42,278 nt of DNA, taken from the IMG/VR virus record IMGVR_UViG_3300029309_000091, positions 1 through 42,278 of that record; one strand, given 5' to 3'. Position 1 is the stretch's first letter. The number at the start of each line of letters is the position of its first letter. The translations under genes and the position numbers were made by a program. The notes under the pieces were generated by a model that saw nothing but the letters and a program-made list of their open reading frames with translations, was not told where the DNA came from and searched no databases. Positions 1 through 8,319 of the stretch are shown here, in pieces. Source of the DNA: a virus.

Positions 1-242
1 TTCTTGAAGTCAGGTTGTGCTTCATCTTTCTTTAGTTCCCAATATACCCATACTGGTGGAAGTATACCACCCTGTAATGCACAAGCCATCCAGTTAGGGT
101 CAGGCACAAGTATCTTTGCACACCCGTCTATGCTATCTTCGTATACTACACGATAGTCTGATTGCACTCCATCTAAGTTTTCTTTAGCCCAACATAGTCT
201 GTCAAATAAATGTGTGCCTTGAAATTCTGGTGTTGTTATCAT
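1..242 (-). CDS. Hypothetical protein, 3' end cut by window edge
   Basis: An open frame starts with ATG at 242-240 and runs without a stop off the left edge, so only the first 80 residues are seen. It begins MITTPEFQGTHLFDRLCWAK and has a soluble, Trp/Pro/Asp-rich composition with no motif I recognise. It lies 3 nt downstream of the stop of the fibre-tip paralogue at 246-818 on the same strand. It is therefore probably the next gene of the tail operon. Function unknown. Confidence 0.6.
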   Translation of the reverse strand, partial: MITTPEFQGTHLFDRLCWAKENLDGVQSDYRVVYEDSIDGCAKILVPDPNWMACALQGGILPPVWVYWELKKDEAQPDFK

Positions 243-245
243 TGT

Positions 246-818
246 TTATCCTATTGCTGTTATTTGTAGTAAAGGAATACGAAACATAGTTAAACTAGAA
301 CTTCCATCATACCAAAAATTATTATGCAATGTGGCTTCTGTTGAACTGCTATGTTCTCTAGCTTCCATATGAATAGTTTTTGGAGTTGTCCAACTTGTAA
401 GAGAACCTACATTTGCATCAGCAGAACTAGCATTACAGTTGAACATCCATTTAAAATTAACTAATTGTGTATGGTCAGTAGCATTACCTGTAGTAAATCT
501 ACCCTGAACAATTTCATCACTGTCAATATAGGCTCTAAAGTTAGCTATAACATTAGTATCACCTCTTCCTACAACAAATGAAAATTCATATGCTACTGTT
601 TTAGTTCCTTCTGGAGGAGTGTAGGTTATACTGCTACCAGTTACATCTACAAAACTTGTAGTTAAATCTTGTTCGGTTGTCACAGTTTCAAGTTGATAAG
701 TTCCACTTAAAACGTCAAAAGATTGACCATTACAAACACCACCAAATGTTTCTAAAATTCTACCAGTGCCTTTGGTATTATCTTGCAACAGGAGATTATC
801 TACTTTTAAAGTACTCAT
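246..818 (-). CDS. Small fibre/tip virion protein paralogue (190 aa)
   Basis: The protein opens with MSTLKVDNLLLQDNTKGTGR. This MS-x-[LI]-KV-[DT] opening is shared with the two genes upstream (815-1231 and 1228-1599) and is typical of short tail-fibre or tip proteins of marine phages. The body is rich in Ser, Thr, Asn and aromatic residues and is predicted beta-rich, with no membrane segment. Unlike the next two genes it lacks the IIHGDLA C-terminus. Its start overlaps the preceding gene's stop by 4 nt, indicating translational coupling. A receptor-binding or tip role is inferred only from composition and position. Confidence 0.55.
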   Translation of the reverse strand: MSTLKVDNLLLQDNTKGTGRILETFGGVCNGQSFDVLSGTYQLETVTTEQDLTTSFVDVTGSSITYTPPEGTKTVAYEFSFVVGRGDTNVIANFRAYIDSDEIVQGRFTTGNATDHTQLVNFKWMFNCNASSADANVGSLTSWTTPKTIHMEAREHSSSTEATLHNNFWYDGSSSLTMFRIPLLQITAIG

Positions 819-1231
819 GCTAAGTCTCCGTGAATAATAACAGATATTTGTGTATAATCAAAAGGGTCGCCAGTCACAAATATAGTAAAAAATTCTAAAG
901 AACCTGTAGCGGCATCACTATCAGAATTTGAAGGAGCATTTATACCTGCACCAGCACGAACTCCCGGGCTTCGGTTTTGACCAGATATAGCATAATCATT
1001 ATTAGCCATATCATTAACAAAATCGAAAGAGTAGTTACCTGTTCCTTCATCAGTTAGTGATGTAGTATTAAATGTATCTCTTGATGCTATAGTGCCTGAA
1101 CCATCAAAATTAATCCATGCTTTTGCTAAACCTTGTTGCAAAGATGTCTGCGTACTACCATTCTCACCTGTTACAGTAACAGCATTAGCAGAAGTTTTGC
1201 CTGAGATTTTGTCTACTTTAATCTCACTCAT
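815..1231 (-). CDS. Small fibre/tip virion protein paralogue (138 aa)
   Basis: This is a 138-residue protein with N-terminus MSEIKVDKISGKTSANAVTV and C-terminus SVIIHGDLA. Both ends match those of its upstream neighbour at 1228-1599, and the middle segments (phenylalanine-thr-rich, then DFVNDMANNDYAISG against GLSSNMSNANFPASG) are alignable by eye, so the two genes look like a tandem duplication. The start overlaps the previous stop by 4 nt. The role is probably a fibre-tip or other exposed tail protein, inferred from the position at the end of the tail operon. Confidence 0.55.
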   Translation of the reverse strand: MSEIKVDKISGKTSANAVTVTGENGSTQTSLQQGLAKAWINFDGSGTIASRDTFNTTSLTDEGTGNYSFDFVNDMANNDYAISGQNRSPGVRAGAGINAPSNSDSDAATGSLEFFTIFVTGDPFDYTQISVIIHGDLA

Positions 1232-1599
1232 GCTAAATCTCCGTGTATAATACTAGACATTCTAAAACCTTGACTAGTTGTATGAGTAGCATTATTAGTA
1301 CATCTAAATCTTATAGTGCTTGCAGTAGAACCACTATGTGATATAATCCTACTAAAAAAAGAACTAAAATCACCACCTGCTTCACCGCTTGCAGGAAAAT
1401 TAGCATTACTCATATTAGAAGAAAGGCCATAACTAATATCACCATTACCATTATCTGTCGTTGAACTCGTATTAAAAGTTTCATCAAATGTTCCATCATC
1501 ATCTGAAAATTGAACATATGCTTTTGCAGGGTTTAATTTAGTCAACGTAACTGCACCACCAGCAGATGTTTGTACTGTTGTTACTTTTAATGTACTCAT
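1228..1599 (-). CDS. Small fibre/tip virion protein paralogue (123 aa)
   Basis: The protein starts MSTLKVTTVQTSAGGAVTL and ends SSIIHGDLA, the same plan as the gene at 815-1231. It is Ser/Asn/Thr-rich with no membrane segment or enzymatic motif. Overlaps of 4 nt at both ends tie it into a translation-coupled string (2042 down to 246). The paralogy with its neighbours suggests variable, surface-exposed adhesin tips or chaperone-like caps. Specific function unknown. Confidence 0.55.
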   Translation of the reverse strand: MSTLKVTTVQTSAGGAVTLTKLNPAKAYVQFSDDDGTFDETFNTSSTTDNGNGDISYGLSSNMSNANFPASGEAGGDFSSFFSRIISHSGSTASTIRFRCTNNATHTTSQGFRMSSIIHGDLA

Positions 1600-2042
1600 A
1601 TTATCACCAACGTACCGCCATCTTCTACTTGAAGAGTGACACTAGAGTTAACTGTAATAGGACCTGTAGCACTTGCATTTTCTGCACCACCTATTGTCAC
1701 ATCTGAACCAACTGTTTTATCATTCACACGAAACATACCACCACCTATAAAACTACTTCTGTTAGAAGTTGGTGGTGATACAGTAGCTATGCTAACACCA
1801 AGAAAGTTTACAAAGATATTGCCAGTACCAGTTGAAGGTGCTGTGCTAAAAGAAAGACTAGTGCCTGATACACTATACTTATTTGTGTCCTGAATAACAC
1901 CATCTACAGAAACAAGTATATCTTCATCTGCACCTACTGTGCGAGATAAAGTAAAAGACGTAGTAGAATTATTACCATTAAATCGTTCTACTGTAGGTAC
2001 ATCTACAAAGTTTGCTGTGGGTGTTCCACCAATGTAAGGCAT
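1596..2042 (-). CDS. Tail fibre-associated protein (148 aa)
   Basis: The N-terminus MPYIGGTPTANFVDVPTVER and the following pattern (FNGNNSTTSFTLSR, then VDGVIQDTNKYSVSG) match an N-terminal attachment-type module seen in many marine phage fibre proteins. In these, a beta-sandwich of the 'F-x-G-d-G-s-t-t-F-t-L' type is followed by 'v-x-v-d-G-v-x-q-x-x-x-x-y-x-v'. It is placed between the structural protein at 2054-2398 and the small tip paralogues. Function inferred from this resemblance. Confidence 0.55.
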   Translation of the reverse strand: MPYIGGTPTANFVDVPTVERFNGNNSTTSFTLSRTVGADEDILVSVDGVIQDTNKYSVSGTSLSFSTAPSTGTGNIFVNFLGVSIATVSPPTSNRSSFIGGGMFRVNDKTVGSDVTIGGAENASATGPITVNSSVTLQVEDGGTLVII

Positions 2043-2053
2043 ATTATATATCC

Positions 2054-2398
2054 TTATGTAATATCAAGATGACTAAGAACAACATCAGCAGATGAAGCTG
2101 TATCGGATGTTACTTTAATTGCATCACCCGGTTCAAGCACTACTTTTTGGTCGCCACCAATTACTACTAATGCACCACCTACAGGAACGGGTGCATCTTT
2201 TACAAGAAACACTTTATCCTCTGAACCACTAGTTCTACTTGAAGCATCTAGTTCAACATCCACAAGTATCTGTGATGTTACTCTATTTGCAACACTTAAA
2301 CCAATTATAGTAGATTCAGTAGATGAGCCACAAGTAAAAACGGTAGCTGTGCTAGTGCCTATTTCTTTATCTGTCTCTGATAAGAAAGCATTTGCCAT
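2054..2398 (-). CDS. Small virion-associated protein, beta-rich (114 aa)
   Basis: This is a 114-residue beta-rich protein beginning MANAFLSETDKEIGTSTATV. Its plan is a TAT-V-[FY]-TC start, alternating hydrophobic strands, a GD-x-[IL]-x-V turn and a short C-terminal strand. That plan resembles the protein at 21868-22221. The gene follows a near-consensus promoter with a leader of about 18 nt and a clear Shine-Dalgarno sequence (AGGAG). It is the first gene of the fibre-tip subset. I do not recognise a named family. Confidence 0.55.
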   Translation of the reverse strand: MANAFLSETDKEIGTSTATVFTCGSSTESTIIGLSVANRVTSQILVDVELDASSRTSGSEDKVFLVKDAPVPVGGALVVIGGDQKVVLEPGDAIKVTSDTASSADVVLSHLDIT

Positions 2399-2422
2399 TT
2401 TAATTACTCCTAACTGTGTATA

Positions 2423-2451
2423 ATTATATCATACTTTGAATGATTTGTCAA
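2423..2451 (-). promoter_or_regulatory. Sigma70-type promoter for the fibre-tip genes
   Basis: Read on the minus strand this is TTGACA (2451-2446), a 17-bp spacer, then TATAAT (2428-2423), with a TG dinucleotide one base before the -10 hexamer (extended -10). Both hexamers are full consensus. The spacer contains an inverted repeat ATCAT-N7-ATGAT that ends at the -10 element, a possible operator. Transcription would start near 2416 and first reach the gene at 2398. Confidence 0.8.
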
Positions 2452-2458
2452 GCGATAT

Positions 2459-3796
2459 TTAACCTAATGCTATAGCAAAAGCCAAAGCCGCAGGGTCTGA
2501 TTCAGTAACTGTGTATGTTACTCGTTTATTTGTAGCATCAAAAGCTACACTAGCTGAACCACCAGCGGCAAACTGTAACCCTGTAGAATTAGTTGATGTA
2601 AACTGTGTAGCATTACTAGAGTTTTCAATAGGCAGTGATGTTGATGAACTTGTAATAAAACCGCTATCGTTATTAAAGATACTAATAGGTATCTCACTAG
2701 CTTGTTTTCTTTTCTGAACACTACCATCTAAAACTACAAATTCATCTGAGTTAGTTATAGTTTGTGTCATGTCTGTTAGTTCAGACAAATCTACATTGAC
2801 AGTAAAAGTTCCAGAAGATGTTATTGTACTACCAGAGATGTCAATTAAATCACCAGCAGATAAAGCGACACTAGTTACTGTTCCTGATGTGGTTGTAAAA
2901 CCGCTATCGTTATTAAAGTTTGACAGTTTAATTTCACTAGCAGCTTTACGTGATTCAGTTGTACCATCTTGTAAGATAAATTCTGTGCTTCCAGAAATAT
3001 CTCCTGTCATATCAGTTAGTTCAGAAAAATCTAATGCTAGTGTAACACCGCCTGAAGAACCACCACCTGATAAACCTGTTCCTGCTGTAACACCTGTAAT
3101 GTCACCTGTATTAGTTGTAAAGCCACTATCGTTGTTAAAGATACTTAATGGTATTTCACTTGCGGCTTTTCTCTTTTGCGCTCCATCATCAAGAACAACA
3201 AACTCATCACCTGTTACAATTGTCTGAGTCATATCAGTCAACTCAGATAAATCTACATTAACTGTAAATGTACCTGAAGAAGTTATAGTACTTCCAGAGA
3301 CATCTATTAAATTACCAGCAGTTAGTGCTACGCTAGTAACTGTACCAGATGTAGTTGTAAAACCACTGTCGTTGTCAAAAATACTTAGTGGTATTTCGTT
3401 AGCCGCTTTGCGTCTGTCTGCTCCATTATCAAGGACAATAAACTCATCTGTTCCAACCATATCTTGTGTCATATCTGTAAGTTCAGATAAGTCTACAGAT
3501 AATGTATGGGCTATGGTTTCGCCAGACGTAGCACCAGTAGACGCTATACCTGTACCGCCAGTTATAGTTGCTACATAGTTACCTGTTGTTTTAGTTCCTA
3601 GTTCAACAGCATTATTTGCTATACCAGCTGCGGCAATAGGAGGTCCTTCACCTGATGAGCCATCGTGACTGTGACCTGAACTACCATTAAATGCGGCAAC
3701 AACGGCATCAAACTCTCCATCTAAATCAGATGCATTAATTACGTTACCATCTGCTATGTTATTGCCAGTATCATTACGAGTGTAACCTGTACCCAT
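2459..3796 (-). CDS. Tail fibre protein with internal tandem repeats
   Basis: This is a 445-residue protein starting MGTGYTRNDTGNNIADGNV. After a helical/Gly-rich N-terminal segment with a DGEFDAVVAAF motif, which is common in fibre attachment regions of marine podophages, come four repeat units of about 74-80 residues. Each has the order DLSELTDMT, EF(I/V)(V/L)(L/Q)D, RK(A/Q)A(S/N)EI, SGF. The linkers contain SGTVTSVAL-type beta-strand pairs, as in phage fibre shafts. It follows the large structural protein at 3799-5361 by 2 nt. It is likely a trimeric host-recognition fibre. The C-terminus has no visible peptidase or chaperone domain. Confidence 0.75.
   Translation of the reverse strand: MGTGYTRNDTGNNIADGNVINASDLDGEFDAVVAAFNGSSGHSHDGSSGEGPPIAAAGIANNAVELGTKTTGNYVATITGGTGIASTGATSGETIAHTLSVDLSELTDMTQDMVGTDEFIVLDNGADRRKAANEIPLSIFDNDSGFTTTSGTVTSVALTAGNLIDVSGSTITSSGTFTVNVDLSELTDMTQTIVTGDEFVVLDDGAQKRKAASEIPLSIFNNDSGFTTNTGDITGVTAGTGLSGGGSSGGVTLALDFSELTDMTGDISGSTEFILQDGTTESRKAASEIKLSNFNNDSGFTTTSGTVTSVALSAGDLIDISGSTITSSGTFTVNVDLSELTDMTQTITNSDEFVVLDGSVQKRKQASEIPISIFNNDSGFITSSSTSLPIENSSNATQFTSTNSTGLQFAAGGSASVAFDATNKRVTYTVTESDPAALAFAIALG
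2661..3390. repeat. In-frame tandem repeats in the tail fibre gene
   Basis: The DNA motif CC[GA]CT[AG]TCGTT starts at 2661, 2901, 3123 and 3363, giving periods of 240, 222 and 240 nt, all multiples of three. The flanking DNA is also strongly similar between copies. The repeats encode the FxNDSGF and EIxLSxF stretches of the fibre. The copies diverge mainly at third codon positions, so these are old duplications kept by protein selection. Confidence 0.8.
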
Positions 3797-3798
3797 AC

Positions 3799-5361
3799 TT
3801 ATCTCCTATCGTTTACTGCATACTCTAGCGTTGCTGAATCTATTGAGAACACTGCATCTGTTCCTGAACCTGTTGTTTCATAAAGCAATGATACAGTAAA
3901 TCCTGAACCTACTGTTTGAACTTCATATATTGCTTTTTGTTTATTACCAAACAAAGATGTTCCATATATACCTTCACCATACGTTACAGAAGCGGCAGAA
4001 TCTGTGGTTAAAGTAGAGTCAGGTTGAACACCATCTGGTTGGTCAAAGTCAAACTTTAAAGAATATTCTAAATCAAACGAACCATTAACATCTAAATATG
4101 TAGTTCCTTTATATATTGTTTTTCTTACCTCTGAGTCTTGTAACGGTATAAAAGGTGTGGCAAAAGTAGCATTAATATGTGCGCCATCTTGTGTATTACC
4201 TTGTTCCATTTGATATACAAAACCTGTTGCATTACCAAACAGAATTACTTCTGAAGCACCTGTTGCACCAAAATCATATTCACTAAATGCGACATGAGCA
4301 TTAAAACCTCTAAGGTCATTCCATTTAATACCGTCTTCTAGTTGTGTTCCTGCAATACCTTTTGCTGCATTATCTTGAGTTGATGTATTAAATCCAAATA
4401 TTCTATACTGACTTTTTTCTCTTATTACAATACTAGAAAAACCATTTGGACTAGAAGAAGTTAAATCTAACATTTCTGTTTGTATTGGTTTTGATATAAC
4501 AGCGAGTCCAAAGTCTCCAATTTTATCTGTAGCACTAAATAGTCTTAATCCATCAGGTCCTAAGAATATAATGTCTCCACCTATCTCTTGTATGGTATCT
4601 TCTGATACGCATCCTAAACTTCTTGAAACAGGTTGTAATACAAAATCTAGTGTACTAGTACCTTGAAGAACACTTATAGTGTTTCTAGTAAAAATAATTA
4701 ATTGCTCACGGAAAACAGTTAATCCTGTTATGGTATCCCCAATATTAAAAACACCACCACCATTTGCTACAGAAAAATCAGTTTCATCTTCAGGTGCAGA
4801 ATAAACAAGTTTAGTTCCGTTTGCTAAAAATATATGCCCCTTAAAATTTACAACGTGACTAGCACCAGATGTATCAGTAGGTAGTGAACTTAATTGTGCA
4901 AATGCACTTCCTGTGAATCTAAATGGCTTTCCTGTACCGTCTACTATAAATAGTTTTTCTGTTCCGTCAAAGTTATATTTTAAAAAACGTACCTTTCCTG
5001 AACCACCTATCGTAACTCCTGCACTGCTAAAAGATGCATTATCTGTTACAGATGTCCACGAACTTGTAGATGCTTGTCCATCACATAAAAATAAATCATT
5101 ACCTCTAAAAGCAAGAAAGTTAGTACCAAACTTTAATACACCTCTAATTAAACCAGAGTTAGGAACTACAGGTATATTTGTACTATCACCACCTAACTTT
5201 ACATATCCCTCTACTCTACGATAACCACCAAACACAGATGGTTCAAAGTTACGTAATATACGAGCAGACCCGGGTGCTTTAATGCCGTGTTGATAAGGTG
5301 ATAAATTTGTAATTAAACCACCCATATATTCTAATGAATAAGTTTGCCATCTGTCAGCCAT
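3799..5361 (-). CDS. Large podovirus tail/stabilisation-type structural protein
   Basis: This is a 520-residue protein with N-terminus MADRWQTYSLEYMGGLITNL and a following 'PGSARILRNFEPSVFGGYRR' segment. Those features are shared by a structural protein widely conserved in marine podophages of this kind. The body contains repeated beta-strand blocks with G-x-x-L-F-L-C-D-G and G-P-D-G-L-R-L-F turns, suggestive of a beta-propeller like the tail-needle/stabilisation or tubular B class. It lies between the tail adaptor (5382-6128) and the fibre, as expected for a tail tube or hub component. Exact role inferred. Confidence 0.6.
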   Translation of the reverse strand: MADRWQTYSLEYMGGLITNLSPYQHGIKAPGSARILRNFEPSVFGGYRRVEGYVKLGGDSTNIPVVPNSGLIRGVLKFGTNFLAFRGNDLFLCDGQASTSSWTSVTDNASFSSAGVTIGGSGKVRFLKYNFDGTEKLFIVDGTGKPFRFTGSAFAQLSSLPTDTSGASHVVNFKGHIFLANGTKLVYSAPEDETDFSVANGGGVFNIGDTITGLTVFREQLIIFTRNTISVLQGTSTLDFVLQPVSRSLGCVSEDTIQEIGGDIIFLGPDGLRLFSATDKIGDFGLAVISKPIQTEMLDLTSSSPNGFSSIVIREKSQYRIFGFNTSTQDNAAKGIAGTQLEDGIKWNDLRGFNAHVAFSEYDFGATGASEVILFGNATGFVYQMEQGNTQDGAHINATFATPFIPLQDSEVRKTIYKGTTYLDVNGSFDLEYSLKFDFDQPDGVQPDSTLTTDSAASVTYGEGIYGTSLFGNKQKAIYEVQTVGSGFTVSLLYETTGSGTDAVFSIDSATLEYAVNDRR

Positions 5362-5381
5362 TTATAATTTACCTATACTGA

Positions 5382-6128
5382 TTAGTAAAATGCCGCACCA
5401 GCAGTTGCTCTTGCATCTCCTAAAGATGTTGTTCCTGAAGAACGTACAATCATACCTGAACGTACATAGTGATAACGATTAATTAACATAGAACGCATAT
5501 TCTTAATACCTTCTTCAAATCGTTCTTTCATTACAACAGAGTCTTGAGTATTACCTCTAAATAAATATGCATAGTGCATAGCACCATCTACAATAATATG
5601 TTTAAATCTTTCTGGTATTACTGGCACATCATCATGTAAAGATAAATCTACAGGAATACGATAGTATTCATACACGACTGTATATGCTTTGTCAGGAGCA
5701 GGAGTAAGTATGTACTCTAAAGACGGTGCATGAATTACAGATAGAGGCACTCCACGTAGTGATGTATCAGATGTATATTCTTGTTCTACAAATTTATTTA
5801 AATATTCTTCATACGCAATTGTTCCTAATTTTTCTGTATCATTACCTAGTGTAGTATTTTCTTTTATTCTAAAACTACCAAAGTCCATTACTTTTGCATC
5901 ATGCGGAAACGCATACCGACTTACACCAACACTTAATGTATCTTCTTGTTCAACGTGATTGTAAGGCCAATTATATTCTGCTTGGTTCATATATCTAATA
6001 GAAGCATTAACTGCATCTTTAGCATGAGCATAAAAACCTTTAGCCGCTGCAAAATTACTTGTTGTTAATTCAACTTCGTTTAGTCTTCTATTGATTTCAT
6101 TCACAAGTTCTAAAAAATCATATGCCAT
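5382..6128 (-). CDS. Tail tubular protein A-like adaptor
   Basis: This is a 248-residue protein starting MAYDFLELVNEINRRLNEVE. It opens with a helical segment (residues 1-25) followed by NASIRYMNQAEYNWPYN and a conserved 'R-Y-x-F-P-x-D' strand. These features are typical of the head-tail adaptor/tubular A group of podophages. It overlaps the preceding Ig-like protein by one base and precedes the large tail protein. The order portal, capsid, adaptor, tail tube fits T7-like virion assembly. The assignment rests on pattern and position, so it is moderate. Confidence 0.55.
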   Translation of the reverse strand: MAYDFLELVNEINRRLNEVELTTSNFAAAKGFYAHAKDAVNASIRYMNQAEYNWPYNHVEQEDTLSVGVSRYAFPHDAKVMDFGSFRIKENTTLGNDTEKLGTIAYEEYLNKFVEQEYTSDTSLRGVPLSVIHAPSLEYILTPAPDKAYTVVYEYYRIPVDLSLHDDVPVIPERFKHIIVDGAMHYAYLFRGNTQDSVVMKERFEEGIKNMRSMLINRYHYVRSGMIVRSSGTTSLGDARATAGAAFY

Positions 6129-6472
6129 TATTTCTCTCTTATCACAAGTTTTATGGTACGTTCTGCTACACTAGATGTATTATCTGTAACCCGACAAGTA
6201 AAAGTATATTCTCTATTTAGTACACCACCTGCTATATTTATTGTAGCAACAGTATTAGTATTAGTTTGAGATACATTTTGTATGCTATCTGTTACTGCAC
6301 TGCTTGATGCTGTAGTTAAAGTTTGTCCTGCAGCTAAAGTTGTTTTAGTGCGTTCAGATGTTTCAACAGACCACACAACAGATGATATTGTATTTGTGCC
6401 TAAAAACCTAGACCAATCTACACTGTAATCTAATGTTTCATCTGGGTCTTTAACAGGCCAACGAAATGACAT
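6128..6472 (-). CDS. Ig-like small virion protein (114 aa)
   Basis: The protein begins MSFRWPVKDPDETLDYSVDW and ends with a REYTFTCRVTDNTSSVAERT-type strand pair. The pattern (KDPDE-x-LDY-x-[VI]DW, then alternating strands, then a Y-x-[FL]-x-C/N-x-V-x-[DT] strand) is that of small immunoglobulin-like virion proteins found next to tail genes of many tailed phages. The start overlaps the stop of the next gene by one base. It probably decorates the tail or connects tail and fibre. Function inferred. Confidence 0.55.
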   Translation of the reverse strand: MSFRWPVKDPDETLDYSVDWSRFLGTNTISSVVWSVETSERTKTTLAAGQTLTTASSSAVTDSIQNVSQTNTNTVATINIAGGVLNREYTFTCRVTDNTSSVAERTIKLVIREK

Positions 6473-6481
6473 CTATATCTC

Positions 6482-7810
6482 CTATGCGGCTTTTGAGACT
6501 CTTGCTCTTCTCTCTGCTGATGTAGAAAATCCTTCTACATAAATTTTTCTTAATTCTGTAGGAACATACACAGTTCTTTCTGAAGATGTTTGTGTAAATC
6601 CTTCTACATAAACTGTTCTAAATCTATCATATAATTCTTTGACAGCCTCAAAGTCAAACTGTACACCTGTTGCAGATGTTGTTCCTATGACTCCTGTTGC
6701 TGATACACTACCTGTTACTTCAGTTATATCAGGGGCTATGCTTGCAACAGTAAACGAACTTAGTATCGTAGTTAGTGTTGGCGAGTCAACTGCCACACCT
6801 ACTGAAGCTATTGCTCCTTGTGCTTCAACAGTATCTAGCCCTGCACTTGTTTTAACTTGTGTTAAAGTATTTATCGCACCTGATGCTGTAACTGCTTGCA
6901 GTTTTTCTGATACTTTAACTTGATTTAACGAAGCAACAACAATAGAAGCTGTAGCACTTTCTGTAGCTTCTGATGTTTGTGCTTCTACTGTTCCTATAGC
7001 ACCTGTCGCTGTAACAGCTTGCATAACTTCTGTTATGTTAAGTGTTAGCCCAGCGATAGCACCTGTTGCTGTAGCAGCACTGCTTATAGTAACTTCTGAA
7101 CCTATTCCAACAGAGTCTATTGTGCCTGTAGCTGTAACTGCTGTTAGTTCAGGAGAGTTTAAGTCTGTTCCAGCGGCAGTTATTGCAAAAGAACCTGTAG
7201 CACTAACTCCTGTTAAATCAACAACGGCACTTCCTGCAAATGCATTAGTAGCATCACTTATAACTGTCGATGCACTAACACCTGTTACAGTATTTGTAGA
7301 TACATCTACTTGCAGACTTGGTGTATTAGTAGAACCTGAAACACCAGACGTTGGAGCGTCTATATTACCTATACTTACAGAAGCAAGACTAAATGATGCA
7401 GATACACTGTCTACATCTTCTTGTATAGCTGTGTTCGTAGATGTTGATATAGCAGTAGAAGCAGATACACTACCTACGTCTTCTTGTATATTAATAGCCA
7501 CAGATGCGATAGCAAATGTAGCTGTAGCCCCACTTGAAGGGTCTTCCTGTATATCTACATTAGTCGTGGTAGCTATTGCAAAAGATGCAGTAACTGGTGT
7601 TGCAGATATTGTTGGTGCTACTGTAACATTTACACTTGCAATAGCTAAAGATGCAGTAACTGCTGTTGCTGAAACTTTTACTTGAGGTTCAACAGAAGCA
7701 ACCGTACCTGTAGCTGTAACACCCAGATTTATATCAACAATAAACTGACCATATTTTGCTGTACCGTATACACCAGTACCGAACTTGGCTTGGTTTAAGG
7801 TAACAGACAT
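6482..7810 (-). CDS. Ala/Thr/Val-rich repeat virion protein
   Basis: This is a 442-residue protein. After the N-terminal segment MSVTLNQAKFGTGVYGTAKY come roughly 20 imperfect repeats of 14-20 residues of the type 'VTATGTIASV', rich in Ala, Thr, Val and Ser with very few charged residues. The last 55 residues differ: they hold a doubled module (TVYVEGFTQTSSERTVYV, then RKIYVEGFSTSAERRA). The repeats could form a beta-solenoid or a stack of short hairpins. The location between tail and capsid genes points to a virion shaft or fibre component. I know no exact function. Confidence 0.55.
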   Translation of the reverse strand: MSVTLNQAKFGTGVYGTAKYGQFIVDINLGVTATGTVASVEPQVKVSATAVTASLAIASVNVTVAPTISATPVTASFAIATTTNVDIQEDPSSGATATFAIASVAINIQEDVGSVSASTAISTSTNTAIQEDVDSVSASFSLASVSIGNIDAPTSGVSGSTNTPSLQVDVSTNTVTGVSASTVISDATNAFAGSAVVDLTGVSATGSFAITAAGTDLNSPELTAVTATGTIDSVGIGSEVTISSAATATGAIAGLTLNITEVMQAVTATGAIGTVEAQTSEATESATASIVVASLNQVKVSEKLQAVTASGAINTLTQVKTSAGLDTVEAQGAIASVGVAVDSPTLTTILSSFTVASIAPDITEVTGSVSATGVIGTTSATGVQFDFEAVKELYDRFRTVYVEGFTQTSSERTVYVPTELRKIYVEGFSTSAERRARVSKAA

Positions 7811-7821
7811 GGTTATTTATC

Positions 7822-8262
7822 CTAAGATATTCTTATTATAGATGTGCTTTCACCAGCGGCAGGAAAGTCAATTGTTAAATCACCAGCAACAGCACTAACA
7901 GTACCACCAAAGCTAATGGTGCAAACTGCTTTATTAGATGCAGAAGAATTATATATCAACGCACCAATAGCAGAGCAAGTTACATTACTAAAAACTTCAT
8001 CTGTAAAACTTACGTGTGCAGTATCATTTGTCAAAGCAATAGTTGCTCCATCAAGGTTTTGACCACCTGCACTATAGTTTGTGCCAGATGCTTCATCGTT
8101 ACCGCCACCACCTGTCACGTCTGAATAGTTTGTAGTTGCTTTACCATAGCTATCGTTAGTTCCATTAATTAAAGCAATTTTTAAGGTGTGTGTATCCATG
8201 TCGTGAATACCACCTAACAGTTCCTGCTTAAAACTATTACACATCGCAGTAGTAACAGCCAT
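7822..8262 (-). CDS. Structural virion protein (146 aa)
   Basis: The protein starts MAVTTAMCNSFKQELLGGIH and continues with a DTLKIALIN-type strand, a glycine-rich loop and a C-terminal 'Gdl-tidfP' strand. This combination is familiar from small capsid/tail proteins located just after the coat genes in many tailed phages. The gene is the first one after the terminator at 8276-8310 and is preceded by a clear AGGAG ribosome binding site. Head-tail or head-surface role inferred. Confidence 0.6.
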   Translation of the reverse strand: MAVTTAMCNSFKQELLGGIHDMDTHTLKIALINGTNDSYGKATTNYSDVTGGGGNDEASGTNYSAGGQNLDGATIALTNDTAHVSFTDEVFSNVTCSAIGALIYNSSASNKAVCTISFGGTVSAVAGDLTIDFPAAGESTSIIRIS

Positions 8263-8275
8263 TTTAATCTCCTAT

Positions 8276-8310
8276 AAAAAAAGGGTTAAAGGGGCAAGTT
8301 TCCCTGCCCC
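8276..8310 (-). terminator. Rho-independent terminator after the decoration gene
   Basis: On the minus strand a 6-bp perfect GC-rich stem (GGGGCA / TGCCCC, 8310-8291) with an 8-nt loop is followed by TTTAACCC and a run of seven T (8282-8276). It begins 10 nt after the stop codon of the decoration protein at 8320. It would let capsid and decoration mRNA accumulate separately from the tail genes below, with some readthrough. Confidence 0.75.
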
Positions 8311-8319
8311 CTAATTAAG

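Noticed and set aside
246-1599. A diversity-generating retroelement for the tip genes
   Set aside because: The paralogues suggested variable tips, but no reverse transcriptase, template repeat or A-biased substitution was seen in the window.
2769-3227. Plus-strand frames through the tail fibre and the repeat protein, some over 150 codons (e.g. 2769-3227, 7035-7685)
   Set aside because: They are mirrors of the repetitive minus-strand genes, with unnatural composition and no ribosome binding sites. Nothing suggests they are translated.
2459-3796. Regular repeats that might be a CRISPR-like array
   Set aside because: Periods are 222-240 nt, multiples of three, and the repeats encode a continuous protein. 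No short spacers or cas genes are present.
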